8,421 nucleotides of DNA from Acidobacteriota bacterium (GCA_017860075.1 JAFNAH010000033.1:1-8421); one strand, 5' to 3'; positions 1 through 7,385 are shown, numbered from the stretch's first letter. Numbers and translations are program-made. The notes: generated from the letters alone by a model not told the origin.

Positions 1-1008
1 GGTAAGATCGTCGCTCTCTCAGACGTTTTCCAGGAGCGAATCGATACTGCCCGAAGAAGCTTCGAGGTCGAAGATTCCAAGTGCTTTCTCGGATTCGACG
101 GCTATCAGAAAGTATGCGCTCTCAAGCTGGACGCTGTCCTGTTCGTGACACCCCCGGGCTTCAGGCCCGAGGAGTTCAAAGCCGCAGTCCAGGCCGGCAA
201 ACATGTTTTCATGGAGAAGCCCATAGCAGTCGACACCTGGGGCTGCCGCCAGGTGCTCCAGGATGGTGAGAAGGCCAGGGCGCAGAAACTCAGCGTCGTG
301 GTCGGGCTCCAGCGCCGCTACAGCACTGCCTACCAGGAAGCTCAGAAGAGAATATCCGCCGGCGCCCTGGGAACAATCGTCTCCGGTCGCGGATTCTACC
401 TGACCGGTGATGTGTGGCGAGGCAAGCACTGGCCGCGCACCGACTTCGCCACGGATCAGCTCTGGATGGCGCGCAACTGGTATTACTTCCGTTCTCTCTC
501 CGGCGACCTGATCACCGAACAGAACATACACAACCTCGACGCCTGCAACTGGGTCCTGGGCGGTCATCCCGTGAGCTGCGTCGGTTACGGTGGGCGTAAC
601 GTGCGGAAGTACATCGGCGACATTTTCGACCACTTCAATGTGACGTTCCGCTACCCCGGCAACGTAGACCTGACCTTCATGTCCGGGCAGTTCTGCACGC
701 TTCACGACAGCTCTGAGCAGATCCTGGGAACCGACGGTACGTTCACCAACTCCGGCCGCAGCATTAAGATCGAAGGGAAGAACGCCTGGGAGTCCAGCGG
801 CCCGGACGATTCGAATCGTAACGAATACGAGGCGTTCATCAACAGCGTCAGGAACGGGCAGCCGCGCGCGGATACCGCGCACGCGGTTGATGGAACCTTC
901 ACGACCATCCTGGGCCGGGAGGCCGCGTACAGAGGGAAGGAGATCAAGTGGACGAAACTCTGGAACGAAAACCAGAAGCTCGCCCGCAAGCCCTACCCGG
1001 TGGCCTAG
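1..1008 (+). CDS. Gfo/Idh/MocA family oxidoreductase, 5'-truncated
   Basis: The frame is open from the first base to the TAG at 1006-1008 and gives 335 residues; the start lies before the window. It is an NAD(P)-dependent sugar dehydrogenase or oxidoreductase of the Gfo/Idh/MocA family. The visible part begins at the second strand of the Rossmann fold (VALSD, residues 4-8). It continues with the strand LDAVLFVTPP, the cofactor-side EKP motif (E72-K73-P74, Lys conserved in the family) and the C-terminal alpha/beta domain. That domain carries GDLITEQNIHNLD, whose His177 is the expected active-site histidine. The dinucleotide-binding GxGxxG and any export leader are missing, probably 70-100 residues judging by relatives of about 400-440. 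GTG at 145 is an internal Val codon, not the start. The gene lies 102 bp before a TIM-barrel gene on the same strand, which suggests joint carbohydrate catabolism. The family call is firm; the substrate is unknown. Confidence 0.92.
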   Translation, partial: GKIVALSDVFQERIDTARRSFEVEDSKCFLGFDGYQKVCALKLDAVLFVTPPGFRPEEFKAAVQAGKHVFMEKPIAVDTWGCRQVLQDGEKARAQKLSVVVGLQRRYSTAYQEAQKRISAGALGTIVSGRGFYLTGDVWRGKHWPRTDFATDQLWMARNWYYFRSLSGDLITEQNIHNLDACNWVLGGHPVSCVGYGGRNVRKYIGDIFDHFNVTFRYPGNVDLTFMSGQFCTLHDSSEQILGTDGTFTNSGRSIKIEGKNAWESSGPDDSNRNEYEAFINSVRNGQPRADTAHAVDGTFTTILGREAAYRGKEIKWTKLWNENQKLARKPYPVA

Positions 1009-1110
1009 ATGAGCGTGATCTCGTGTCGGTATTCCTGAAGCAGTGAGGGCCGGGGGCATTCGCTTGTTGAAGGTGCCACCGGCTCTCATCAACACGGAAG
1101 GCAGGTAAAC

Positions 1111-2016
1111 ATGATGAATCGTCGGGAGTTTCTCAGGAGTTCCTCGTTAGTCGCGTGCAGCGGATCCTGGGTCGGATATGCGGCTTCCACGTCGCTTGCG
1201 GCTCAGCCTCCGCGTGCGCTCAGAAAAGGTGCGTGTGTCGGCGTGCTGCCCCCGGCGGCGAGCCTGGCGGAGAGGTTCGAGCTCGCCCGAAAGGCGGGTT
1301 TCGAGGGGGTAGAGCCGAACACGCTGAATACGCCCGAGGAAGTGCAGCAATACAAAGCTGCCGCCAAGGCGGCAGGGATCGCTTTCACATCGATAATGAA
1401 CTCGGATCACTGGAAGTATCCTCTTACCGACAACGATCCCGAAGTTGTGAAGAAATGCATGGATGGCATCAGGACCTCCATGCGGAATGCTCACGAGCTG
1501 AATGCCGGCGTCGTTCTGCTGGTGCCGGGAATCGTAACGGCTGATGTCCGCTACGTTGACGTCTACCGGAGATCGCAGGACAGGATCCGTGAACTGCTGC
1601 CCCTGGCAAAAGAGCTGGGGGTGATTATCGCGATCGAAAACGTCGGCAACCGGTTTCTCCTGAGTCCGCTCGAGTTCGTGCGCTACGTCAACGAGCTCGA
1701 CAGTCCTTTTGTCAAAGCCTACTTCGACATCGGGAACATCGTGACCAACGGTTACCCGCAGGATTGGATCCGGACCATCGGGAACCGGCTCGCCAGAGTG
1801 CACATCAAGCGGTTTGAGCCCGGCGTCGACCATCCGAAGTTCGATCCGGCGGACCGGAGAACGCAGGGGATCAACTGGGTCGAAGTCCGCAAGGCTCTGG
1901 ATGAGATAGGCTACACGGGCTGGCTCACAGCCGAGGTCAAGAGTGGAGATGAGATTTATCTGCGGGACCTGAGCGCCCGGATGGACAAGTTCATTGCGGG
2001 AGAGAGTCCGACATAG
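1111..2016 (+). CDS. Sugar phosphate isomerase/epimerase-like TIM-barrel protein with Tat-type leader
   Basis: This 301-residue protein has the xylose isomerase-like (AP endonuclease 2 superfamily) TIM-barrel fold. Candidate divalent-metal ligands sit where the family places them: Glu176 in AIEN, Asp206 in YFDIGN, His231 in VHIKR and Glu275 in TAEV. Members isomerise, epimerise or dehydrate sugars, and several act on 3-keto sugars made by Gfo/Idh/MocA enzymes. The N-terminus, NRREFLRSS (residues 3-11), matches a twin-arginine motif and is followed by a weakly hydrophobic stretch to about AAQ at 30-32, so export of a folded enzyme is likely. The start is ambiguous between tandem ATGs at 1111 and 1114, with a purine-rich GGAAGGCAGG upstream. 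The next gene follows after 15 bp, so the two are probably co-transcribed. The family call is firm; the exact reaction cannot be read from sequence. Confidence 0.9.
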   Translation: MMNRREFLRSSSLVACSGSWVGYAASTSLAAQPPRALRKGACVGVLPPAASLAERFELARKAGFEGVEPNTLNTPEEVQQYKAAAKAAGIAFTSIMNSDHWKYPLTDNDPEVVKKCMDGIRTSMRNAHELNAGVVLLVPGIVTADVRYVDVYRRSQDRIRELLPLAKELGVIIAIENVGNRFLLSPLEFVRYVNELDSPFVKAYFDIGNIVTNGYPQDWIRTIGNRLARVHIKRFEPGVDHPKFDPADRRTQGINWVEVRKALDEIGYTGWLTAEVKSGDEIYLRDLSARMDKFIAGESPT

Positions 2017-2031
2017 ATAGGAGATCAACAA

Positions 2032-2997
2032 ATGCGATTTCTTTTGCCGATCACGTTGCTCACATTGTTGTTACTTGTTGGTGTCGCCGCGTTACCGCCG
2101 GGTGTCATTGTCTCTGCGGCCGGGGATGACGACTTCCTGGGCAAGTGGGACATCACGGTACCCCCCGTGGGCAAGTTGCGCGGCCGCGCCTGCTGGCTCG
2201 AGCTGACCAGGGAGAGCGGCACACTGAAGGGCCTGTTCCAGCCGGGCGGCGGCGCTGCTTTTCCCCTCCCGACCGTTGCGATCGAAAACGGCGAGCTGAG
2301 GTTTCAGCACAGCCAGCGCGATCGCTTCAAGGAATTCACGGCGGTCTACCGCGCGAAGATCCAGAACGGCCGCCTGGAAGGCACCGTGGCTTTCGGAGAC
2401 CAGCAACCTCGCTCCTGGACCGGCGTCCGCGCGCCGGCGTGGCCGGCCGAGCCGCCCAGCGTCAAACCCGGCAAGCCGGTTGAGCTCTTCAACGGAAAAG
2501 ACACTGCGGGATGGCTTGGTCAGTACCAGGGCAAGCCGGTCGGGTGGAGCGTTCAGGATGGCATCCTGGTAAACAGCGAAGAGGCCGACAACATATACTC
2601 CGAAAAGAAGTTCATGAACTTCCAGGTAGCGCTGGAGTTCAGACTCAGTAAGGGAAGCAACAGCGGTCTGTACCTGCGCGGCCGTTACGAGATCCAGATC
2701 AGCGACGACCAGGGCCGGCCTCTGGATGTACACAGCCAGGGGGCTCTTTACGGCTTCACGGTCCCGAGCGTGAACGCGTCGAAGGCAGCGGGTGAATGGC
2801 AGCGGTACGATGTGACGATCGTTGCCAACCGTGTCACCGTAGTCCTGAATGGGACAAAGGTCATTGACAACGGCGTGATTCCCGGCATAACCGGCGGGGC
2901 ACTCGATGCGAATGAAGCCGAGCCGGGCCCGATCATGATCCAGGGGGACCACGGCAAAGTCGAAATCAGAAAGCTCACCGTCACGCCGCTCGAGTAG
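2032..2997 (+). CDS. Secreted DUF1080 protein (3-keto-disaccharide/glycoside hydrolase family)
   Basis: This 321-residue protein has a hydrophobic signal peptide (residues 1 to about 30, LLPITLLTLLLLVGVAAL then a likely cut near VSAA). A beta-rich region follows at about 35-137 (FLGKWDITVPP ... WTGVRAPAW) that looks like a lipocalin-type barrel found before DUF1080 in some environmental bacteria. The DUF1080 domain covers about 148-321. It opens with PVELFNGKDTAGW, carries SNSGLYLRGRYEIQI in the middle and ends with MIQGDHGKVEIRKLTV, all typical of the family's concanavalin-like sandwich. Characterised DUF1080 members cleave 3-keto-glycosides produced by C3 dehydrogenation, which fits the oxidoreductases on both sides. 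ATG 2032 follows AGGAG at 2020-2024 with good spacing. The TAG stop lies three bases before the long inverted repeat. Substrate is not known. Confidence 0.92.
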   Translation: MRFLLPITLLTLLLLVGVAALPPGVIVSAAGDDDFLGKWDITVPPVGKLRGRACWLELTRESGTLKGLFQPGGGAAFPLPTVAIENGELRFQHSQRDRFKEFTAVYRAKIQNGRLEGTVAFGDQQPRSWTGVRAPAWPAEPPSVKPGKPVELFNGKDTAGWLGQYQGKPVGWSVQDGILVNSEEADNIYSEKKFMNFQVALEFRLSKGSNSGLYLRGRYEIQISDDQGRPLDVHSQGALYGFTVPSVNASKAAGEWQRYDVTIVANRVTVVLNGTKVIDNGVIPGITGGALDANEAEPGPIMIQGDHGKVEIRKLTVTPLE

Positions 2998-3000
2998 GAA

Positions 3001-3091
3001 TTTGGGGACAGGCTACTCAACCTCGAAATTCCTGCGGAATCGGTGCTTGCCACACCCGGCTAATTTCGAGGTTGAGTAGCCTGTCCCCAAA
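3001..3091. repeat. Perfect 30-bp inverted repeat with 31-nt centre (REP/MITE-like hairpin)
   Basis: Bases 3001-3030 (starting TTTGGGGACAGGCTACTCAA) are the exact reverse complement of 3062-3091. The 31-nt centre at 3031-3061 does not extend the pairing, and pairing also stops at the outer ends. The element fills almost the whole gap between two convergent genes: three bases separate it from the plus-strand stop and one base from the minus-strand stop. No run of T follows the stem on either strand, so it is not a textbook intrinsic terminator, though such a long RNA stem could still shape both 3' ends. No target-site duplication is evident. The GGGGACAGGC core resembles, from memory, interspersed palindromes in soil-bacterium genomes; a REP or MITE origin is inference. 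Confidence 0.9.
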
Positions 3092-3092
3092 A

Positions 3093-4538
3093 CTATGCGC
3101 CGGGGGGCGGATAGGTTCTCCGCCGGGGGGGACGATTGAGGACACGCCGGCTCGCCGGGTCGAAGGCGAAGGTTTTCCCTTCGCGGTATGAATCCACTCC
3201 CAGCCTGATCGCAACCATGACCTGGTAGCCCTTCATCACGTCGTATACCGGTTTCTCGCGGCTGCGCATGCAGCTGAGCCAGTTGTCGATGAGATCCTCG
3301 CTCGGCTCGGGATCTATGGCTACCTCGGTTTTCCCGTCGTTTGCCTGCTTGAATTCGTTCAGGAAGTCGCGCTGCGGCTTGATGACGGCCCGCTCTATCG
3401 GCCCGGTCCACTGCCCGCGGCTCCTGGTCTGATCTCCCATCGAGTCCATTGCCTGCGGCCGCTCCATGACAATCTGGAGCGTGGCCCAGTTGCCGTAGAT
3501 GGCGAGCGGAGCGGAGTCTGAATTGGCCATGCAGGAGATCATGTTGATGGAGTAGTCCCCGGGATACTCCACCATGGTCATGTAAGTGTCGGGGACATCC
3601 CGGTCCTTCTGTACGTAGATACCACCCGCCCCGGTGACCCGTGTGGGGAAGGAGAATCCGAGCATCGTGGACATCACTCCAAGCCGATGGTAGAGGAGAT
3701 CCGTCGCGTTACCGCCTGAGTAATCCCAGTACTTCCTCCAGCGGAAGTAGCGCTCGGGGCTGAAAGGCCGCTTCGGTGCCGGGCCGAGCCAGGCCTTCCA
3801 GTCGAGGTTCTTCTCACTTACCTCGGCATTCGGCCACTCCTGGCTTCCGATGCCGGGTATCGGGTAGTCCCACATGCCGCTGTTTGTGTTCCGGTTATAG
3901 CTGATCAGCCCCCACACGACTTTACCCATCTTGCCGGCGCTGATGTATTCGTTCACCTTCCAGTAGAGACGGGTGCTGGGGCCGGACCCGCCCACCTGCA
4001 GAATCCGCTTTGTCTGGCCGACGATTTCGCTGAGCCTGGCAGCTTCGTCTATCGTGTAGGTCATCGGCTTCTCGAGGTAGACATCCTTCCCCGACAGGCA
4101 GGCCTCCCGCGCGATGGCGTAATGCCAGTGGTCGGGTACGGCGATAACGACTCCGTCGATGTCGGCGCGGGCGATTACCTCGCGGTAGTCCCGGTAAGTC
4201 TTCTCTGCCTTGGTCTGCTCCTGCGCATACTTGAGGCGCGGTTCCCAGACGTCGCAAACCGCCGCATATTCGAAGTCTCCCAGTTTCTCCTTGCGCGCAA
4301 CAAACCCTCGTTGCAGAAGCCCGAGAAACTGCATGCCGTTGCCGATGAAGGCGAGATTAATCCGGTCGTTTGCCCCGAGAACCCTGGTCGTCACTTTCTT
4401 GACAGGTTTGTCCTTCGGTTTGGTGAAGGCTGCGCCGCCGAGTACTGATACCGTAGCCACGGCTGCGGTCGCCTGCTCCAGGAACTCCCGGCGGGTCGCG
4501 GTGCCAGGATCACCGCTCTTCTGATCTTTTATCGCCAT
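3093..4538 (-). CDS. Tat-exported Gfo/Idh/MocA family oxidoreductase
   Basis: This 481-residue full-length protein has a Tat leader: TRREFLEQ at residues 15-22, then an alanine/valine-rich segment to about 38. The N-terminal Rossmann domain starts at RINLAFIGNGMQ (59-70), followed by VCDVWEP, VIAVPDHWHY (131-140) and the EKP motif (E156-K157-P158). The C-terminal domain carries WDYSGGNATDLLYHRLG (271-287) with His284 near the expected active site. Tat export of such enzymes fits a protein that folds around NAD(P) before crossing the membrane, as in glucose-fructose oxidoreductase. ATG 4538-4536 follows AAGGAG with 8 nt spacing. The gene converges with the DUF1080 gene and lies 99 bp after the lipoprotein gene. 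Odd point: the usual GxGxxG reads GNGMQF, with Phe71 in place of the last glycine. It probably oxidises a sugar or glycoside; substrate unknown. Confidence 0.93.
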   Translation of the reverse strand: MAIKDQKSGDPGTATRREFLEQATAAVATVSVLGGAAFTKPKDKPVKKVTTRVLGANDRINLAFIGNGMQFLGLLQRGFVARKEKLGDFEYAAVCDVWEPRLKYAQEQTKAEKTYRDYREVIARADIDGVVIAVPDHWHYAIAREACLSGKDVYLEKPMTYTIDEAARLSEIVGQTKRILQVGGSGPSTRLYWKVNEYISAGKMGKVVWGLISYNRNTNSGMWDYPIPGIGSQEWPNAEVSEKNLDWKAWLGPAPKRPFSPERYFRWRKYWDYSGGNATDLLYHRLGVMSTMLGFSFPTRVTGAGGIYVQKDRDVPDTYMTMVEYPGDYSINMISCMANSDSAPLAIYGNWATLQIVMERPQAMDSMGDQTRSRGQWTGPIERAVIKPQRDFLNEFKQANDGKTEVAIDPEPSEDLIDNWLSCMRSREKPVYDVMKGYQVMVAIRLGVDSYREGKTFAFDPASRRVLNRPPRRRTYPPPGA

Positions 4539-4554
4539 GAGAAGAACTCCTTAC

Positions 4555-4585
4555 CGGGCCGACGCCCGATCCCCGCTCCGGGGAT
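4555..4585 (-). other. Two short hairpins in the leader of the oxidoreductase gene
   Basis: The 99-bp gap at 4539-4637 holds two adjacent stem-loops. One pairs CGGGC (4555-4559) with GCCCG (4564-4568). The other pairs ATCCCCG (4569-4575) with CGGGGAT (4579-4585) around a 3-nt loop. They lie just upstream of the minus-strand AAGGAG and downstream of the lipoprotein stop. No T-run follows, so a terminator is not supported. An AT-rich patch near 4603-4613 could hold a -10 element for the oxidoreductase gene (TATTAT on the minus strand), but no -35 is seen. Role unproven. Confidence 0.35.
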
Positions 4586-4637
4586 GAGACGCGCCGCATT
4601 CCAATAATAAACCATTTCGAGAATATCGGCCGGGAAC

Positions 4638-5063
4638 TCACTTCTTCACCGGCGGGTTCTGTATGTTACCTATCACTATTTCGGTCTTGCCGGAATCCTC
4701 GTTCGCGGTGATGACCAGGAGCTTGTATTGCCCGTCAACCTCAACCCGTATGGCCGCCGACGGCAAGCCGTGTGTCTTTGTTTCCAATACTTGTGCCTTT
4801 CCCTTCAGTGCCTCCTTGTAGAAGCTGATCACCTTGGCAGTCGGGTCCTCGGTTTCATACATAACCGCGCGGATCAGCTTGGCGCGATCCTGCGGCAGCA
4901 GGTGCCTGGTGAAACCGCCGGAAAGCGCTATGGCGCCGGGGTAAACCGGCACGCCCGCATCCGGGGCGTTGGGCTCGGCTTGCTTCGTACGGCTGCAGGC
5001 TGGAAAGGCGACCAGGGCCAGCGATATCAAGAGGGCCGGGATTGCCGCACGAACCGTTCTCAT
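4638..5063 (-). CDS. Small putative lipoprotein of unknown function
   Basis: From ATG at 5063-5061 this is a 141-residue protein. Its N-terminus is basic and hydrophobic ([20 protein letters not shown]) and is followed by PAC-S. Cys23 could be lipidated, but Phe at -3 and Pro at -2 make a poor lipobox, so a plain secreted protein is possible. The mature part contains VPVYPGA, then a stretch on FYKEALKG resembling small envelope proteins that pair a 'YPGA' segment with a fold ending in beta strands ([24 protein letters not shown]). I cannot assign a function. Its ATG overlaps the argG stop as ATGA, which points to translational coupling. A second in-frame ATG at 5081, with GGGAG five bases upstream inside the end of argG, would add six residues (147 in all) and cannot be excluded. 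Confidence 0.72.
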   Translation of the reverse strand: MRTVRAAIPALLISLALVAFPACSRTKQAEPNAPDAGVPVYPGAIALSGGFTRHLLPQDRAKLIRAVMYETEDPTAKVISFYKEALKGKAQVLETKTHGLPSAAIRVEVDGQYKLLVITANEDSGKTEIVIGNIQNPPVKK

Positions 5064-6316
5064 GACTCTCTGTCCCTGCATCTGCGCTCCCGATAGTGCG
5101 TCAAGCGGATACCGGAGAGGTTGAGCAACCCCTCTACCTTGCTCGGCAGCCCGAAGAGGTTAATGAATCCCTCGGCTTCCTTCTGGTTATACACCGCATC
5201 CTCCCCGAACGTTGCGAGATCCTCGCGGTACAGAGAATAAGGCGACCTCCGGCCGGCGATCATGACGTTGCCCTTGTAGAGCTTCAGCCTGACCCGTCCG
5301 GTGACACGCTCCTGGGTTGAGTCGATGAAGGCGTCCATGGCATAGCGCAGGGGCGTGAACCATTGGCCATTGTAAACGATCTCGGCGTATTTGCCCGCGA
5401 GGATGTCCTTGTAGTGAAGCGTGGTCCGGTCCAGGGTGAGGCTCTCCAGCTCGCGATGCGCAGCAAGCAGCAGGGTCCCTCCGGGCGTCTCGTAGATGCC
5501 GCGTGACTTCATGCCCACCAGGCGGTTTTCGATCAGGTCGACGCGGCCCACCGCGTTTGCGCCGCCGATGCGGTTGAGTTCCTCGAGAAGAACGGCGGGA
5601 GGCAATTCCCGGCCGTCGACCGCGGTCGGCGTGCCGTTCTCGAAGTCGATCTCCACGTACTGAGGCCGATCCGGAGCCTTCTCCGGCGAGACAGTGAGGG
5701 TATATACGCGCTCCTCCGGTTCGTTCCAGGGATCCTCGAGCAAGCCTCCCTCGTGGCTCAAGTGCCAGAGGTTGCGGTCTTCGCTGTATATCTTTTCGCG
5801 CGACGCCGTGACGGGGATCTTGCGGTCCTGCGCGTAATCGATCTCCTGTTCGCGCGACTTGATGTCCCATTCGCGCCACGGGGCGATGATCTTGAGCGTC
5901 GGATTGAGCGCCTTGTAAGCCAGTTCGAAGCGCACCTGGTCGTTTCCTTTCCCGGTGCAGCCGTGCGCCACGGCTTCTGCCCCCTCCTGCTCTGCAATTT
6001 CCACCTGCCTGCGAGCGATCAGGGGGCGGGCAAAGGAGGTCCCCAGCAGATACTTGCGCTCATAGACGGCACCGGCGCGCAAGGTAGGGAAGACAAACTC
6101 ACGCACGAACTCGTCACGCAAGTCTTCGATGATGCACTTGGAGGCCCCGGTCTGCAGTGCCTTTTCCTCGAGGCCGACCAGTTCCTCGCCCTGCCCGATG
6201 TCCGCGGCAAAGGCTATGACTTCGGCGCCGTAGTTCTCCTTGAGCCAGGGGATAATAATCGATGTGTCGAGGCCACCGCTATAGGCCAGGACGACCTTGT
6301 GTACTTTGGGTCTCAT
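5060..6316 (-). CDS. argG: Argininosuccinate synthase
   Basis: This 418-residue cytoplasmic enzyme joins citrulline and aspartate using ATP to make argininosuccinate, the penultimate step of arginine synthesis. The ATP-binding loop AYSGGLDTS is at residues 11-19 and the aspartate/citrulline motif [13 protein letters not shown] at 119-131. [20 protein letters not shown] lies at 172-191 and the conserved [22 protein letters not shown] segment begins at 259. Length is slightly over the usual 395-410 because of a basic C-terminal tail ([12 protein letters not shown]). No active-site residue appears lost. The ATG at 6316-6314 follows GAGGAGG. The gene is 13 nt behind the manC-like gene and overlaps the next gene by an ATGA, so it is the middle gene of an operon. 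argH and the other arginine genes are not in the window. Confidence 0.97.
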   Translation of the reverse strand: MRPKVHKVVLAYSGGLDTSIIIPWLKENYGAEVIAFAADIGQGEELVGLEEKALQTGASKCIIEDLRDEFVREFVFPTLRAGAVYERKYLLGTSFARPLIARRQVEIAEQEGAEAVAHGCTGKGNDQVRFELAYKALNPTLKIIAPWREWDIKSREQEIDYAQDRKIPVTASREKIYSEDRNLWHLSHEGGLLEDPWNEPEERVYTLTVSPEKAPDRPQYVEIDFENGTPTAVDGRELPPAVLLEELNRIGGANAVGRVDLIENRLVGMKSRGIYETPGGTLLLAAHRELESLTLDRTTLHYKDILAGKYAEIVYNGQWFTPLRYAMDAFIDSTQERVTGRVRLKLYKGNVMIAGRRSPYSLYREDLATFGEDAVYNQKEAEGFINLFGLPSKVEGLLNLSGIRLTHYRERRCRDRES

Positions 6317-6324
6317 TGAGCGTG

Positions 6325-6331
6325 CCTCCTC
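6325..6331 (-). promoter_or_regulatory. Shine-Dalgarno of argG overlapping the manC-like stop
   Basis: On the minus strand GAGGAGG (6331-6325) lies eight bases before the argG ATG and shares two bases with the TGA stop of the upstream gene (6332-6330). A ribosome ending the first gene would stand on the argG binding site, which supports co-translation and fixes the argG start at 6316. Confidence 0.7.
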
Positions 6332-7385
6332 ATTTCATTTCTTCGGGCAGAGACGACAGCAGTGTCTTCAATTCCGCGGCGCGATCCCTGTGGCAGACGA
6401 GGACTCTGCCACGCGCTCGCACCACTACGAGCTCCGAAACTCCGAAGGTGGCGACCGCGCCATCCTCCGAAAGAAGGATGCAATTCGTGGACTGCACAGG
6501 TACCGCCTGTCCCCGGGTCAAGTTGCCGGAAGGATCTGCGGCCAGAGCCCTTGCCAGGGAGGTCCAGTTGCCGATGTCATCCCAGGCATATGCAACCGGC
6601 ACCAGGCGGAGTCCGGAAGTCTTCTCCAGCAGGCCGTAGTCGATGGAAATGCGCGGGAGCGACGAGAATATCCGGAGCACCTCGGCCCGGGCATCCTCTC
6701 GAGCCAGCAACGGGCGAAGCTCATCGAGCGCACGGCGGATCTCAGGCATGTGTTTCTCGAAGAGCGCCAGAAGGGTCCTGTTGCGCCAGAGAAACATGCC
6801 GCTGTTCCAGAAGTACCTGCCGGAACGCATGTAGTCCAGGGCCTTTGCCGCGTCGGGCTTTTCCACGAATCGGAGAACGGGCCAGGCAGCCGTCCGCACG
6901 GCGGGCTTCTCGGCCCGGATATAGCCATACCCGGTTTCCGGCCGATCCGGCCTGATACCGAAGACGATTCCCGTGGCACCTTCGAGATTTTCGATCCCGG
7001 TTCGGATCGTTTGCCGGAACTGCTCAGGATCGGTAACGAAGTGATCCGCGGGCAAGGCCAGCATAACGGCCTCCGGATCGCGCCGCGCGAGGTGGATAGC
7101 GCTCAGGCCAAGGCAGGCAGCCGTATCTCGCCCGATCGGTTCGACGATGAAGTTTGCCGGAGGTATTTCGGGGACCTGCCTGGAGGCTATGTCCCGGTGT
7201 CTTTCGCCGAGCGCGATCAGGATCCTCTCGACGGGAACCAATGGGCGGAGCCTCGCCACCGTCTCCTGCAGCAGGGTAGCCGGTCCGAGCAGGGGCACGA
7301 AGGGTTTCGGCTTATCCTCGGTGCTCAGCGGCCAGAAGCGCTCCCCTCTGCCGCCGGCCATGACCACCGCGTAGACTGTCGACAT
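6330..7385 (-). CDS. manC: Mannose-1-phosphate guanylyltransferase (GDP-mannose pyrophosphorylase)
   Basis: This 351-residue nucleotidyltransferase makes GDP-mannose from mannose-1-phosphate and GTP for capsule, O-antigen or glycoprotein sugars. It has the pyrophosphorylase signature [19 protein letters not shown] (residues 11-29), LPADH at 111-115, the FVEKP motif at 173-177, NSGMF at 194-198 and AWDDIGNW at 267-274. It is the single-domain type, without the phosphomannose isomerase domain of longer ManC/AlgA proteins. The ATG at 7385 was chosen because the family begins with [12 protein letters not shown]; the open frame extends upstream to 7553 but would run through the palindrome and the divergent gene's start. 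The Shine-Dalgarno is weak. It is first in the operon with argG. The symbol is by family; a closely related nucleotidyltransferase specificity is possible. Confidence 0.9.
   Translation of the reverse strand: MSTVYAVVMAGGRGERFWPLSTEDKPKPFVPLLGPATLLQETVARLRPLVPVERILIALGERHRDIASRQVPEIPPANFIVEPIGRDTAACLGLSAIHLARRDPEAVMLALPADHFVTDPEQFRQTIRTGIENLEGATGIVFGIRPDRPETGYGYIRAEKPAVRTAAWPVLRFVEKPDAAKALDYMRSGRYFWNSGMFLWRNRTLLALFEKHMPEIRRALDELRPLLAREDARAEVLRIFSSLPRISIDYGLLEKTSGLRLVPVAYAWDDIGNWTSLARALAADPSGNLTRGQAVPVQSTNCILLSEDGAVATFGVSELVVVRARGRVLVCHRDRAAELKTLLSSLPEEMK

Noticed and set aside
19..1095. Long minus-strand open frame across the first oxidoreductase gene
   Set aside because: It is the antisense shadow of a clear Gfo/Idh/MocA gene in GC-rich DNA. 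Its translation shows no recognisable motif or ribosome-binding site, while the plus frame has EKP and NIHNLD.
1009..1110. Possible small gene in the gap before the TIM-barrel gene (ATG at 1009 to TGA at 1038)
   Set aside because: Only nine codons, no binding site and no recognisable content. I see nothing else in this gap.
1147..2952. Two long minus-strand open frames (1147-2031 and 2092-2952) opposite the TIM-barrel and DUF1080 genes
   Set aside because: Their translations are low in recognisable structure and rich in Arg/Val/Pro as expected from antisense reading. The plus frames have signal peptides and family motifs throughout.
3001..3091. Long inverted repeat read as a classic intrinsic terminator
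   Set aside because: No T-run follows the stem on either strand and the 31-nt loop is too long for the usual type. It is kept as a repeat or 3'-end element instead.
3001..3091. Paired inverted arms as a minimal CRISPR or direct-repeat array
   Set aside because: There are only two arms, in inverted orientation, with no further repeats or spacers.
4555..4585. Tandem hairpins as a riboswitch or terminator
   Set aside because: Stems are short (5 and 7 bp), no T-run follows and no conserved riboswitch core is recognisable. Listed only as low-confidence structure.
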